A stretch of 64,000 bases of DNA from an uncultured Colwellia sp. (lineage in GTDB: Bacteria > Pseudomonadota > Gammaproteobacteria > Enterobacterales > Alteromonadaceae), in contig CAJXQJ010000005.1 of the NCBI GenBank assembly GCA_913058245.1, positions 1 through 64,000 of the forward strand, given 5' to 3'. The notes below the pieces were generated by a model. It saw only the letters and a list, made by a program, of their open reading frames with translations, searched no databases and had not been told where the DNA came from. Made by a program: the position numbers and the translations under genes. Shown here piece by piece: positions 10,052 through 18,902 of this stretch (its first letter is position 1; each line of letters starts with the position of its first letter).

Positions 10052-10387
10052 TTAGCCTTGGTTATTTTCGGTTCTATCAAGCTTAGCAGCATCTTTATTA
10101 GTAAAAACTTCATGCATTCTCCTGCACTCGATTACCTTATAAATTACTTTTGAACGATTATTCTTTCTGGTTAACATATTCAATTGCATAACAACAGAAG
10201 GATAATCTCTCAATTGCTCTATAGGAACTTCATAATTACGATGTATCATAAAGTCACCGCCAATTACTTCTGTATAGCACTTCATATCAACAATTTTTAA
10301 TTGCTCACTTTCTACATTTTGAGAATAAGCTGAAGAATAGAAAGCAGCAGTTGAAATTGAAAAAACAATTAATAATATATTCTTCAT
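10052..10387 (-). CDS. tapY2: TapY2-family type IVa pilus accessory protein
   Basis: A small (111-residue) exported protein. A signal peptide (MKNILLIVFSISTAAFYSSAYSQ) is followed by a core with the pattern KCYTEVIGG ... VIYKVIECRRM ... FTNKDAAKLD. Two conserved Cys could form a disulfide. This matches my recollection of the TapY2 proteins found after pilE in Aeromonas and Shewanella-type pilus clusters; the assignment rests on that pattern and on position. The frame is open further upstream inside pilE, but the ATG at 10387 directly after the pilE stop (1-base gap) is the credible start. It is the last gene of the operon. Confidence 0.75.
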   Translation of the reverse strand: MKNILLIVFSISTAAFYSSAYSQNVESEQLKIVDMKCYTEVIGGDFMIHRNYEVPIEQLRDYPSVVMQLNMLTRKNNRSKVIYKVIECRRMHEVFTNKDAAKLDRTENNQG

Positions 10388-10388
10388 T

Positions 10389-10817
10389 TTAATTATCCCA
10401 ACAAGTTGATGATGTACCAGATTTTTGCCCTTTCTCATTGATAGTGAGCACTTTACAGCTACTATCATTGGTAGCTTGTGTTCCTTTTGCTGTCGCTGTT
10501 AGCGTAAAGGTAACCCCCGAAACACCACCAAATGAGCCGATAACACTACTAATACTATAATTACCAGACTCGGTAACATATGGATTAGCTGACGTGCCTA
10601 ATAACACTAAGTTACTTGCATAAGTTCTATGATCAATAAAATACTGCTCCTGTAAACTCGCAAGTCTTGCTAGCTCCCTTTGCGGCTCAATACGGTTCGA
10701 TTTACTTATATAACTAACATAAGACGGATATGCAACTGCGCCAAGGATCCCCATAATAGCAATACTTATCAGGAGTTCGACTAATGTTACGCCTGCAATT
10801 TTGTAATACCTTTTCAT
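10389..10817 (-). CDS. pilE: Type IV pilus minor pilin PilE
   Basis: A minor pilin of the PilE/ComP-like type, 142 residues. The class III signal is MKRYYKIAG followed by VTLVELLISIAIMG; the mature protein thus begins with Val rather than Phe, and Glu at +5 is kept. The helix continues through YPSYVSYISKSNRIEPQRELARLASLQEQYF, typical of PilE, and two Cys near the C-terminus (DSSCK ... TSTCWDN) form the expected D-region disulfide. Its ATG overlaps the pilY1 stop (TAATG), showing translational coupling. Confidence 0.9.
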   Translation of the reverse strand: MKRYYKIAGVTLVELLISIAIMGILGAVAYPSYVSYISKSNRIEPQRELARLASLQEQYFIDHRTYASNLVLLGTSANPYVTESGNYSISSVIGSFGGVSGVTFTLTATAKGTQATNDSSCKVLTINEKGQKSGTSSTCWDN

Positions 10818-13800
10818 TAGGGATCTTCCTTAATAAACAAATATCCTTGTGACGTCGTCAACGAAATATCTAAATCGACAACTTGTCCACCTGTAAGCAG
10901 CTTAATTGTTGCCGCTTCGACACCGGGTTGCGGGTTATCAGGATCTTCATCTGGGTTAGGATTTAACTCAGGATCGGTTGTTACAATCAAGGTTGGTGTA
11001 TCAGGCAAGCCAACTGTGGTAAAGGCTTTGCGCCAATTATAAACTGTTTTTCCTTGGTACATATCAATTGCATATAGAAAGCCTGAGCCATCAATTAACG
11101 AACAAGTATTCTCACCACTAATTGCACCAGGAACAAATGAAGTAAAATAGGCGACACCATCAATAACAATTGCTTCTGCCGTGCCTTTCTCCCCCGCCGA
11201 AGTGTAGTCATAATACCAACCAGACTTTAAGCTTACATTTATTTCTAATGTTTCTAATGCCGACTTTTGTGAAGCTGAAAGTGGTGCAACGAAAGCACCA
11301 AAGGGGTTGTCAGTAAAATTGTATAACATGTCTGGCTTTACAACTGGTGGAATTACCGGAGCTGGCGCCGTTGCCCCGACAAGAAAAGATGCTGTATTTA
11401 TATTTTCATCTTTTACCATATAAAACTTGTCTTTGGTATCAACAGCTGTCGGGGTTGATCTATCACCACTACCAATTAATACCGCATCATAAGGCTTTTC
11501 TTGGCTAGTGATCCGAAATTCACCTGTTGCCTTTCCATCTTCATCTACTATTTCTGTTCTTAATGTGTCAGTTATAAATGTTCTCACAATAGATGGCTCA
11601 CTAAAAAAGCGTCGATCGTCTTCATCGGTAATGCCTCCAAGTTCTGCTAACTTAAACGCTGTCCAAGGTGAACTGTCAAAAGGATTTTCACCTGGCATAT
11701 CCACTCGCCAAATATTACCGCCAGTATCCCCCATATATAATCTATCTATAAGGCCGTCAGAGTCGCTGTCAAGCACGCCAATTCGAGAAGGAATACTATC
11801 AACAATACCATTAAATTGGGTATTTACACCTGAAGTTGCCGCAGGAGTTAAACTCCACAGTAGTTTACCTGACTCAGCGTCAACCATAAATACGCCTTTA
11901 CCTAAACTATCAACCGTATTCGCAGAAGGAGCACCGGAAGCATCTTTAGAAATATCATAACCAGCACCAAAAATTAAAACAGGTTTAGGCACTCCATTTA
12001 CAATATTTAACTTTGAATAACCAACCCTAGGCTGCGACCAAGACTGACCAAGCTCTTTAAATTCATCCGTTGTGCCATCTATTTTCCAAAGTAATGTTGG
12101 CTTATTTTTATCACTAACATCAAGACCATAATAAGCACTACCGCCTCGTCGTAAACCAAAAAATACCCAAACGTTGTCATCGGTACTATCAATAGTACCA
12201 TCACCGTCGGTATCTTCAATATGCACTGTCGCTTTACCGTCAATGGCATATATTTTTTTTGAAGACGGTAAGTTTTCTTTTAACGTTGCTATTTTCGGAA
12301 AAAACTCTTTAGGCATAAATGCCCATGATTCATCAACTGTATTACCACTGTCTTTGAACATGTGTAAAGCACCACTGTTGGTGCCTACTAAAATTCTTAC
12401 GTCAGGGTTTTCAGCACTTCCGCCATAATTGATGACTAAAGGTTTAAAGTGCAACGGGTCACCAAAAACGTCCGGGCGAATATCATTTGTTTTTCCATCT
12501 TTATCATCATCATTGACGTCGATACCAAGTGCCCAATTAAAGTACTCATTCACGTCGTCTTCATCAACATGAAGTGCTGTTGCAAGCCCAGATTTACCAC
12601 CAAATTGAGTCGTTGCGACATCAAGTGTTGTCGCAATAATGGTGGGATTGTCAGTAGTCCCACCAATATCACTATAAATATTACGACTGCTTTTCTTGCT
12701 AAGCATCTCAACAACACCACCTTGCCTAACATCATTACCATCAGGTGTCGGTGCAGTCGACCAATATGTTGAAGCACTGGCAAGTATATTGCCATTGGTA
12801 TCAATCGCGGATTTATTGTTACGATCAACTTGAACCTTATTCACTACCTTTAATTTTTTTAAGTTTCCTTGCCAACTAGCACCATTAGCAGGAATAAACA
12901 TGCCATAGTATGCCGAATCAAGCGTTTCAGTTTTATCAAAACTATTTGATGCAACAGATGGAGCGGTAAATGTAGTATTAATCTCTAAAATAGTACTTAG
13001 TGCTTGTTGTAACCTTGCACCTAGCTTAGTTGGATCTGTCGCATTATAATATTCTCCTCCACCAGCTTCAGCAGCAGCTTTTAGTAATGCAGTAGCATCC
13101 TTAGCTCCATCACTAAACCCAACGGTAAACAGAGTAGAAATTTGATCGCCAGATAAATTAGCATTTAAATCCTTTGTATGCATATATCTTGCAAGTTCAG
13201 TTAAGTGATTGCCTGATATAGACGTTAGTCCAGTTAAATTTTTTATTGAACTATTTGCGGCGTTGTCATTTGTAGGTAACCCGTCGGTAATTAAAATAAC
13301 AAAAACTTCATCACTACAACCTTTATACGGAGCAATATATTTAGAGGATGAAATAATGCTTGAATCATATTTAGGGCTATCTTTCAGATGTTTGTAACCT
13401 CGACCGTAGCTAGAAGCTCTATCTGTATCTTTATCTCCCCAATGCACTTTCTTACCACCAAAATACTGGGCAGCTTCATATAAACTTTCACATAAAGGGG
13501 TACTACCAGATGGGATAATTTCTGTTTTAAGCATGGTTTCAAGTTTACTTCTTGCAGAGGTTGTCATTTCTTGAATACCAAAAGCAACTCGGCCACCATG
13601 ATTACCCGACTGGGTCGAGTCCCTGCTACTATTCGCATTATAAACTTGTAAACCAAAATCGACTGAAGGTACGGAGTTGATTAAATTAATCAGTGTTGGC
13701 TTAGCAATATCAATTCGCTCAACAATTGTATTACCGATGGCCGTACCATCTCGATAAGTAGTACCCTGTTCCCAACGCAAATAATTATCACTATATAGCG

Positions 13801-14464
13801 TAACAACCTGCCCAGACCAATCTGCATTAGATTTACTGATATTACTATCATAATAAACAGGGATATCAGCAGTGCCTTGACCATCTATCGGGTAGCCATT
13901 AGGCAGAGAAACTAAACTACCATTAACTAGAATTTTGGTATTTACATTCTGTGTAACACTTTTGCTGTTTGCTAAATTATCAACATCAATATTTACATCG
14001 TCTTGGCAATCAATTACTGATATATTCTCACCTGTTGTAGTTGATATTTCCTCCCAACTTCCGGTATTACCTTTAAATGTGTAATCTCGAATGCGTCCTG
14101 TATAAAACCCGATGGTATTTAATTTATCAATGGCTGTTTTACAGCTATTGATATCAGCAATAAATCGGCGTTTTTCAGCTGAATCATCAACATTAGGTAG
14201 CTCAGTTACAGCGCCTTTACCATAATATATATAATTAGAAGAACGGTCGCTAAAACTTCCTTGATAAGCATATGTTTTGCTAGGATCATAAACATTCTTA
14301 ATTGTCTGGTAATCCCCCATGCTTCCCGAGGTATCTAATATTAATAAAACTTGAGGCTTAGCATTAGATTGTTGCGAGCTATTCCCTATATATAGTTCAA
14401 TATCTTCACTAAATGAAAAAAGCGAAAATATTGACAACAAAAATATGACTGTTAATTTTTTCAT
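10817..14464 (-). CDS. pilY1: Type IV pilus tip adhesin/assembly protein PilY1
   Basis: A large (1215-residue) exported protein expected at the pilus tip, where it primes assembly, adheres and may sense surfaces. After a signal peptide (about 1-19) comes a von Willebrand A domain with the MIDAS motif DTSGSMGD (D44-x-S46-x-S48). The C-terminal half is the PilC/PilY1 beta-propeller. Asp-rich loops near residues 646-660, 750-763 (DTDGDGTID) and 895-905 (DSDSDGLID) look like calcium sites that in PilY1 control extension and retraction. I chose the ATG at 14464, directly after the pilX stop, over an upstream in-frame start at 14479. It sits in the minor pilin operon. Confidence 0.93.
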   Translation of the reverse strand: MKKLTVIFLLSIFSLFSFSEDIELYIGNSSQQSNAKPQVLLILDTSGSMGDYQTIKNVYDPSKTYAYQGSFSDRSSNYIYYGKGAVTELPNVDDSAEKRRFIADINSCKTAIDKLNTIGFYTGRIRDYTFKGNTGSWEEISTTTGENISVIDCQDDVNIDVDNLANSKSVTQNVNTKILVNGSLVSLPNGYPIDGQGTADIPVYYDSNISKSNADWSGQVVTLYSDNYLRWEQGTTYRDGTAIGNTIVERIDIAKPTLINLINSVPSVDFGLQVYNANSSRDSTQSGNHGGRVAFGIQEMTTSARSKLETMLKTEIIPSGSTPLCESLYEAAQYFGGKKVHWGDKDTDRASSYGRGYKHLKDSPKYDSSIISSSKYIAPYKGCSDEVFVILITDGLPTNDNAANSSIKNLTGLTSISGNHLTELARYMHTKDLNANLSGDQISTLFTVGFSDGAKDATALLKAAAEAGGGEYYNATDPTKLGARLQQALSTILEINTTFTAPSVASNSFDKTETLDSAYYGMFIPANGASWQGNLKKLKVVNKVQVDRNNKSAIDTNGNILASASTYWSTAPTPDGNDVRQGGVVEMLSKKSSRNIYSDIGGTTDNPTIIATTLDVATTQFGGKSGLATALHVDEDDVNEYFNWALGIDVNDDDKDGKTNDIRPDVFGDPLHFKPLVINYGGSAENPDVRILVGTNSGALHMFKDSGNTVDESWAFMPKEFFPKIATLKENLPSSKKIYAIDGKATVHIEDTDGDGTIDSTDDNVWVFFGLRRGGSAYYGLDVSDKNKPTLLWKIDGTTDEFKELGQSWSQPRVGYSKLNIVNGVPKPVLIFGAGYDISKDASGAPSANTVDSLGKGVFMVDAESGKLLWSLTPAATSGVNTQFNGIVDSIPSRIGVLDSDSDGLIDRLYMGDTGGNIWRVDMPGENPFDSSPWTAFKLAELGGITDEDDRRFFSEPSIVRTFITDTLRTEIVDEDGKATGEFRITSQEKPYDAVLIGSGDRSTPTAVDTKDKFYMVKDENINTASFLVGATAPAPVIPPVVKPDMLYNFTDNPFGAFVAPLSASQKSALETLEINVSLKSGWYYDYTSAGEKGTAEAIVIDGVAYFTSFVPGAISGENTCSLIDGSGFLYAIDMYQGKTVYNWRKAFTTVGLPDTPTLIVTTDPELNPNPDEDPDNPQPGVEAATIKLLTGGQVVDLDISLTTSQGYLFIKEDP

Positions 14465-14465
14465 T

Positions 14466-14969
14466 TTAACTGCCTCCATTAATAAGTTGTTGCGCTATTC
14501 CAGCATTTACTTCAACTGCGCTATTTTTGGTACGGCCATACTTCCTTTCAACAGTTACATTTAAAACATTACATTTGAACACTTGTACTGAAGATGCTGC
14601 GCGAGTATGCGGACAATCAGCAATAAGTTGTAAAGGGTTAACGACGGTAATTTCTGCAGAAGTAATACTTGGTTGATTCACAGTAGGTGTAACAGGAAAT
14701 AATGGCAAAGGTGAAGTAAAATGATTAGTGCCATCAACTTTTCTCACCTGGTTATAAATAATTTGATCCATTTCACTTAACGTTTCTTGTGACGCAATAA
14801 GTTTTTCTTGGCTCGCGCCAGACATTTTCATATCTGTAGAGGTATTTTGCATTAACGCTGCTGACACAGCAGTAAGCGCAATAAGGAATACTAATGAAAC
14901 GATGAGTACAACACCTGTTTGGTGTCGAGAGGTATAAGAAGTAGGTATATCACATTGCTGTTTTACCAT
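14466..14969 (-). CDS. pilX: Type IV pilus minor pilin PilX
   Basis: PilX-type minor pilin of 167 residues. The leader ends HQTG and the helix is VVLIVSLVFLIALTAVSAALMQNTSTDMKMSG, typical of PilX. As in other PilX proteins the +5 Glu is replaced by a hydrophobic residue (Val). Two Cys (ADCPH, FKCNV) could form a disulfide. It overlaps the end of pilW by 7 bases and is followed 1 base later by pilY1. Confidence 0.85.
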   Translation of the reverse strand: MVKQQCDIPTSYTSRHQTGVVLIVSLVFLIALTAVSAALMQNTSTDMKMSGASQEKLIASQETLSEMDQIIYNQVRKVDGTNHFTSPLPLFPVTPTVNQPSITSAEITVVNPLQLIADCPHTRAASSVQVFKCNVLNVTVERKYGRTKNSAVEVNAGIAQQLINGGS

Positions 14970-15967
14970 GAATTTACCCTCGCATTGTTAAGAGAAACTG
15001 TTGAACTAAATAATAACCTTCTAAAGTTGTCACCATCGGCATCAAAAGATATATCGCCCATTTGGTAAACATTGTCATTGGTATATTTTAAATCAGGCAA
15101 GATATCCCTTGCTAATATATAAACTTTTACAGCGACTATTCTAACATTATTGGCGTTATCCCAATAATTTTGCAGCATATTCGCCGCCGATATGTATGCA
15201 TTTACTGAACCATCATCGGTTGTATCAACACCATACATAAAGTGAAGTAACTCAATACCTTCCACCATAATATCAAAGAAAATTGCACTATTATCATTTT
15301 GCAATCGCCCTTGCATTAAAACAGGAATAGTATTCGTGCCATGACTATCTTCACGAATATAATAAACATGGTGCTGGTATTCCCACAACCGACCGATATT
15401 TACTGCAGGAATAGCGGCGGCATTACCCGCAAATATAGCTGCACTGTTAGCATTTGAATTTATGTAATAACGATCGTTTTCTAAATCGGCAATAGTTAAT
15501 GGAGCAGCCGGAGGAATAGGGTTTAGTTCCGTATCAGCGATGGCGCGCTTAAGTTGTATTAAATCTGAGCCTAATTTGGCATTATCAATACAACCCATAA
15601 CATCCGCACTTGTAACTCGTGTTCCCCACAAGGTTCTAAATGCTCCAACTTCGATAGGAAAGCTTGCATTATTAGCCCCTTCCCCAACACAATCTCCTGT
15701 TATCGCTGTAGGATCTGGCGAAGAAATTAATCCACCACCATCAAGATTTCCAGATAAATCACCCCAAAAATTTTGTCGTAGTAAATCGTCAGTAATTAAT
15801 GTCATAGCAAAGCGGCCATTTTCTTGCAATTCGCCTGCACTACTTGTTTCACTACTTGTCGTTCGCATGTTAACAAAAATGCTCAAAACCCCTACGATCA
15901 ACGCAAGGCCTATTGCCAGCGCAATAAAAATTTCAATAATAGTAAAACCGCTTTGCTTTTTAATCAT
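14963..15967 (-). CDS. pilW: Type IV pilus minor pilin PilW
   Basis: Large minor pilin (334 residues), part of the PilVWX-FimU-type priming complex. The leader MIKKQSG is cleaved before FTIIEIFIALAIGLALIVGVL, with Glu +5. The sequence SSAGELQENGRFAMTLITDDLLRQNFWGD is characteristic of PilW. The stop overlaps the pilX start, and it begins 8 bases after pilV. The operon order V-W-X-Y1-E is the standard one. Confidence 0.9.
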   Translation of the reverse strand: MIKKQSGFTIIEIFIALAIGLALIVGVLSIFVNMRTTSSETSSAGELQENGRFAMTLITDDLLRQNFWGDLSGNLDGGGLISSPDPTAITGDCVGEGANNASFPIEVGAFRTLWGTRVTSADVMGCIDNAKLGSDLIQLKRAIADTELNPIPPAAPLTIADLENDRYYINSNANSAAIFAGNAAAIPAVNIGRLWEYQHHVYYIREDSHGTNTIPVLMQGRLQNDNSAIFFDIMVEGIELLHFMYGVDTTDDGSVNAYISAANMLQNYWDNANNVRIVAVKVYILARDILPDLKYTNDNVYQMGDISFDADGDNFRRLLFSSTVSLNNARVNSW

Positions 15968-15975
15968 AGCTTTCT

Positions 15976-16566
15976 CTAAAAAATAAACGCGTTTACAACA
16001 ATTTGTCGCCGTTTAGTACTTTCGGTACCACACCCTTTAGCAAAGGCACTATTGCCAGATGCACCGTCAGAAGTTTCTTCTCGCCCTTGCCAACTAATAA
16101 CAATATCGACACTATTGTTAACATGTGCAATACAGGCAACGGCGCCAACTAGACCACCTCGGCTTTCAGTACCATCCTTTACTTCAGCTCCCATCAAATT
16201 AACTTCCCACTCATAAAGATCATGAGTAACCATTTGTTGCCATGTGCATAAGGAGGTAGATGTTCGACAGTTTGGAGTAGGAATGGAACCTGAAGCGCTG
16301 CCACCACCATAGGTGCCGCTGTATGCATTTAAACGTAACAAACTGGGATCATTACTACGCATTCTCTCTAGAATATCTTGTGCTAACGTTGATGCTAAAG
16401 AGCGCTGTGTTGCGTCAAAGCTACCTTTTTTCACTGAGGCTTGCATGGCTACAGCACCTAAAATTCCAGTCACTAAAATAAACATGGCAACTAAAACTTC
16501 AATGAGTGTCATACCACGATTTTGGTATTGATATTTAGGTAAGCTATTATTGATTTTATTATTCAT
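15976..16566 (-). CDS. pilV: Type IV pilus minor pilin PilV
   Basis: First gene of the minor pilin operon, 196 residues. A long class III leader (MNNKINNSLPKYQYQNRG) precedes MTLIEVLVAMFILVTGILGAVAMQ. The pattern G-M-TLIEVLVA-x3-L-x-GILG is diagnostic for PilV. Cysteines in the middle (NCRTSTSLC) and near the C-terminus are probably paired. A strong ribosome-binding site (AAAAGGAGATT) precedes the ATG, and the 308-base gap upstream should hold the operon promoter. Confidence 0.9.
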   Translation of the reverse strand: MNNKINNSLPKYQYQNRGMTLIEVLVAMFILVTGILGAVAMQASVKKGSFDATQRSLASTLAQDILERMRSNDPSLLRLNAYSGTYGGGSASGSIPTPNCRTSTSLCTWQQMVTHDLYEWEVNLMGAEVKDGTESRGGLVGAVACIAHVNNSVDIVISWQGREETSDGASGNSAFAKGCGTESTKRRQIVVNAFIF

Positions 16567-16874
16567 TATTTAATCTCCTTTTAAATAAGAATAAATTAAA
16601 ATTACGTTTGGCGCATAGGGGTATAGACCAAATTTAAGAGGCCAATTAAACTTATGTAGAATACGAACTTTACTTCCTGCACTACATTTATATGTGTTAA
16701 AAATCACTGGTGTGAACAACATTAACCCATACCTTCAACAACAAATTTCCGAATAGCTTTCCTTTCAAAATTGTCCACATTCGAAAATGAAAAATTTACC
16801 GTAAAACTCCAACGAGCATTTTTAACATAGCTACCTCTATGAAGCTTAAACGGTAAACAACATATTCATTAAGG
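16567..16874 (-). other. Intergenic region with a decayed repeat-like reading frame
   Basis: This 308-base gap separates ispH from pilV. The pilV half (16567-16720) is AT-rich and must carry the operon promoter; I see no clear core elements. On the minus strand 16722-16865 is open for about 47 codons without a proper start and reads as protein-like sequence (for example KLHRGSYVKNARWSF and NFERKAIRKFVVEGMG). Inverted arms TTTACCGT/ACGGTAAA and an inner CATAG/CTATG hairpin lie in the ispH half. It looks like a relic of a dispersed element rather than a gene. Confidence 0.45.
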
Positions 16875-17804
16875 TTAGCGTAATTCTATTGGCACCGCAA
16901 ATACAGTGTTTTCTTCACGCCCAGGGTACTCTACAACTTCTTTTCCTCCCAGTGACGTTAATTCGCTAATAACCTGCTGAACCAAAATAGCTGGAGCTGA
17001 TGCGCCTGCAGTAACACCAACTTTTGAGATATTATTCAACCACGAGGTATCAATATCCGCAGCAGTATCAATTAAATAAGAGGTAGTGCCAATTTTTTCT
17101 GCTAACTCTCGTAAACGATTTGAATTTGAACTATTCTTTGCTCCAACGACTAGCAGCAACTCAACTTGCTCAGCAATTGAACGTACCGCATCTTGACGGT
17201 TTTGCGTTGCATAGCAAATATCATCCTTTCGAGGACCTTGGATCAATGGAAATTTTTCTCTTAAAGCATCAATAACATCACTAGTATCATCTACTGATAA
17301 AGTTGTTTGACTGCAATAATAAAGCTTTTCGGGATTTTTAATTGTTAAGGTTGCAACATCTTCAGCCGACTCAACAAGATAAATACCGCCCTCTTCACTT
17401 TCATACTGCCCCATAGTTCCTTCAACTTCAGGATGACCAGCATGGCCAATTAAAATACACTCAATGTTCTTACGACTAGTTCGTGAAACTTCCATATGTA
17501 CTTTAGTAACCAATGGACAAGTAGCATCAAATACTTTTAGGCCTCGAGACTTTGCTTCATTTCGAACAGCTTTAGAAACACCGTGGGCACTAAATATTAC
17601 AGTGCTATCATCAGGCACTTCAACAAGTTCATCAACAAATACTGCTCCGCGGTCTTTTAATCCGTTAACAACAAATTTGTTATGCACAACTTCATGGCGA
17701 ACATATATAGGCGCGTCAAACAAATCAAGCGCCCGGTCAACAATACTAATGGCTCGGTCTACGCCGGCACAAAATCCTCGTGGATTTGCTAATATAATTT
17801 CCAT
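16875..17804 (-). CDS. ispH: 4-hydroxy-3-methylbut-2-enyl diphosphate reductase IspH
   Basis: IspH is the [4Fe-4S] enzyme of the last MEP-pathway step, giving IPP and DMAPP for isoprenoids. The three cluster cysteines are visible in FCAGVDRAI (Cys12), [12 protein letters not shown] (about Cys96) and [10 protein letters not shown] (about Cys197). The motif EEFVT-type Glu region is present as [10 protein letters not shown] and NSNRLRELA. The length of 309 residues is typical. It closes the conserved ribF-ileS-lspA-fkpB-ispH gene order, 20 bases after fkpB. Confidence 0.97.
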   Translation of the reverse strand: MEIILANPRGFCAGVDRAISIVDRALDLFDAPIYVRHEVVHNKFVVNGLKDRGAVFVDELVEVPDDSTVIFSAHGVSKAVRNEAKSRGLKVFDATCPLVTKVHMEVSRTSRKNIECILIGHAGHPEVEGTMGQYESEEGGIYLVESAEDVATLTIKNPEKLYYCSQTTLSVDDTSDVIDALREKFPLIQGPRKDDICYATQNRQDAVRSIAEQVELLLVVGAKNSSNSNRLRELAEKIGTTSYLIDTAADIDTSWLNNISKVGVTAGASAPAILVQQVISELTSLGGKEVVEYPGREENTVFAVPIELR

Positions 17805-17824
17805 CTAATACCTGCTGCTATTAT

Positions 17825-18256
17825 CTATTTAACTTCAATCACATCAATGACAAATGTGACTTCTTGACCTGCCAAAGGATGATTAAAATCAATAGTCACA
17901 GAACTGCCTGTCACATCTTTTATCATACCCGGTAATTCACCGCCTGGTTGACTAAAAGTAATAATATTACCTACTTTTGCTGGTGCTTCTTCACTGAACT
18001 TACTGATATCCATGTAATGGATATTTTCTGGTAAAGGCTCTCCAAACGCATCGTTCGCTGCTAACGTAAACTCTTTACTTTCACCGGCTTTCATTCCCAC
18101 CAATTGGGCTTCAAATGCTGGAGATATACTCGCATCACCCATAATAATTTTAGCTGGCTTTTTATTTACTTTGGTGCTGTCTGCTGCTGAGCCATCTGAT
18201 AACTTCATAGTGATATGAGCAATAATCTCTGAAGAAGCTGTTACTAAATTTGTCAT
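17825..18256 (-). CDS. fkpB: FKBP-type peptidyl-prolyl isomerase FkpB (SlpA)
   Basis: A small SlpA-type FKBP of 143 residues with an inserted IF flap domain (residues about 70-120), giving proline isomerase and chaperone activity in the cytoplasm. Motifs include LSDGSAADST near the N-terminus, AGESKEFTLAANDAFGEP and VTIDFNHPLAGQEVTFVIDV. The open frame extends upstream into lspA, but the ATG at 18256, 10 bases after the lspA stop and with AAAGAGAT ahead, is the natural start. Its place between lspA and ispH is as in E. coli. Confidence 0.93.
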   Translation of the reverse strand: MTNLVTASSEIIAHITMKLSDGSAADSTKVNKKPAKIIMGDASISPAFEAQLVGMKAGESKEFTLAANDAFGEPLPENIHYMDISKFSEEAPAKVGNIITFSQPGGELPGMIKDVTGSSVTIDFNHPLAGQEVTFVIDVIEVK

Positions 18257-18266
18257 AAAAATCTCT

Positions 18267-18779
18267 TTAAGAATTAATCTTTGTCGCTTTATTATCCGGC
18301 TCGCCATTTTTAAATGAATCAAAAATCATCAAAGCGGCACCAATAAAAATCATTGAATCGGCAATATTAAACGCTGGAAAGTGGTAGCCAAATCCGTAAA
18401 AATCTAAAAAATCGATAACGTAACCAAATAATACACGATCTATTAAGTTACCAACTGCGCCACTTAACATTAACGCAAACGCAACTGATAACATTGATTG
18501 CTGCTTTGGCGTTTTGGCTAACCAAACAATAAAAACAATACTAGCAATGGCAGCAATTGCCGTGAAAAACCAGCGTTGCCAGCCACCTTGGTCAGCTAAA
18601 AAGCTAAATGCTGCACCAGGGTTTTGCATATAAGTAAAATTAAAAAACGGCAATATATTGATTGATTGGTATAAGTCCATATTGCTGACAACTAACTGTT
18701 TGCTTACTTGATCAGCAACTAAGCAAATAATAGTTAACCAAAGCCAACGTAATCCTGTTTCGGTAAATAAACTTTTCAT
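18267..18779 (-). CDS. lspA: Lipoprotein signal peptidase
   Basis: LspA is the inner-membrane aspartyl protease that removes signal peptides from diacylglyceryl-modified prolipoproteins. It has 170 residues and four membrane segments. The catalytic aspartates are in GNLIDRVLFGYVIDFLDF and AFNIADSMIF, and NPGAAFSFLAD is a conserved substrate-site motif. It follows ileS after 123 bases that include a hairpin, and precedes fkpB. It serves the many lipoproteins in this window. Confidence 0.96.
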   Translation of the reverse strand: MKSLFTETGLRWLWLTIICLVADQVSKQLVVSNMDLYQSINILPFFNFTYMQNPGAAFSFLADQGGWQRWFFTAIAAIASIVFIVWLAKTPKQQSMLSVAFALMLSGAVGNLIDRVLFGYVIDFLDFYGFGYHFPAFNIADSMIFIGAALMIFDSFKNGEPDNKATKINS

Positions 18780-18841
18780 AAATATATAATTTCTCTTCCT
18801 GCGCTTTAAACGCTTATTCTATTATGCCAATAACTAGAAAA

Positions 18842-18869
18842 CGTGCAGACTCTATTCAAGTGCTGCACG
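18842..18869 (-). terminator. Hairpin with short T run between ileS and lspA
   Basis: CGTGCAG and CTGCACG pair over a 14-base loop. On the minus strand the stem is followed by TTTTC. It lies inside the otherwise co-directional ileS-lspA pair, so it may be a partial terminator or an attenuator, or lspA may have its own promoter. Confidence 0.45.
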
Positions 18870-18902
18870 CTTTATTATTACACTGCTTAATCACTATACC
18901 GA

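Noticed and set aside
12449-12828. Frames of 90-110 codons on both strands inside pilY1
   Set aside because: They overlap a confident long gene in other frames, lack ribosome-binding sites and have shadow-like low-complexity sequence.
8775-16566. Pilus locus as a type II secretion system or a mobile island
   Set aside because: There are no gspC/D/E genes; PilV-W-X-Y1-E and TapY2 are standard type IVa minor-pilin genes, with base use like the neighbours.
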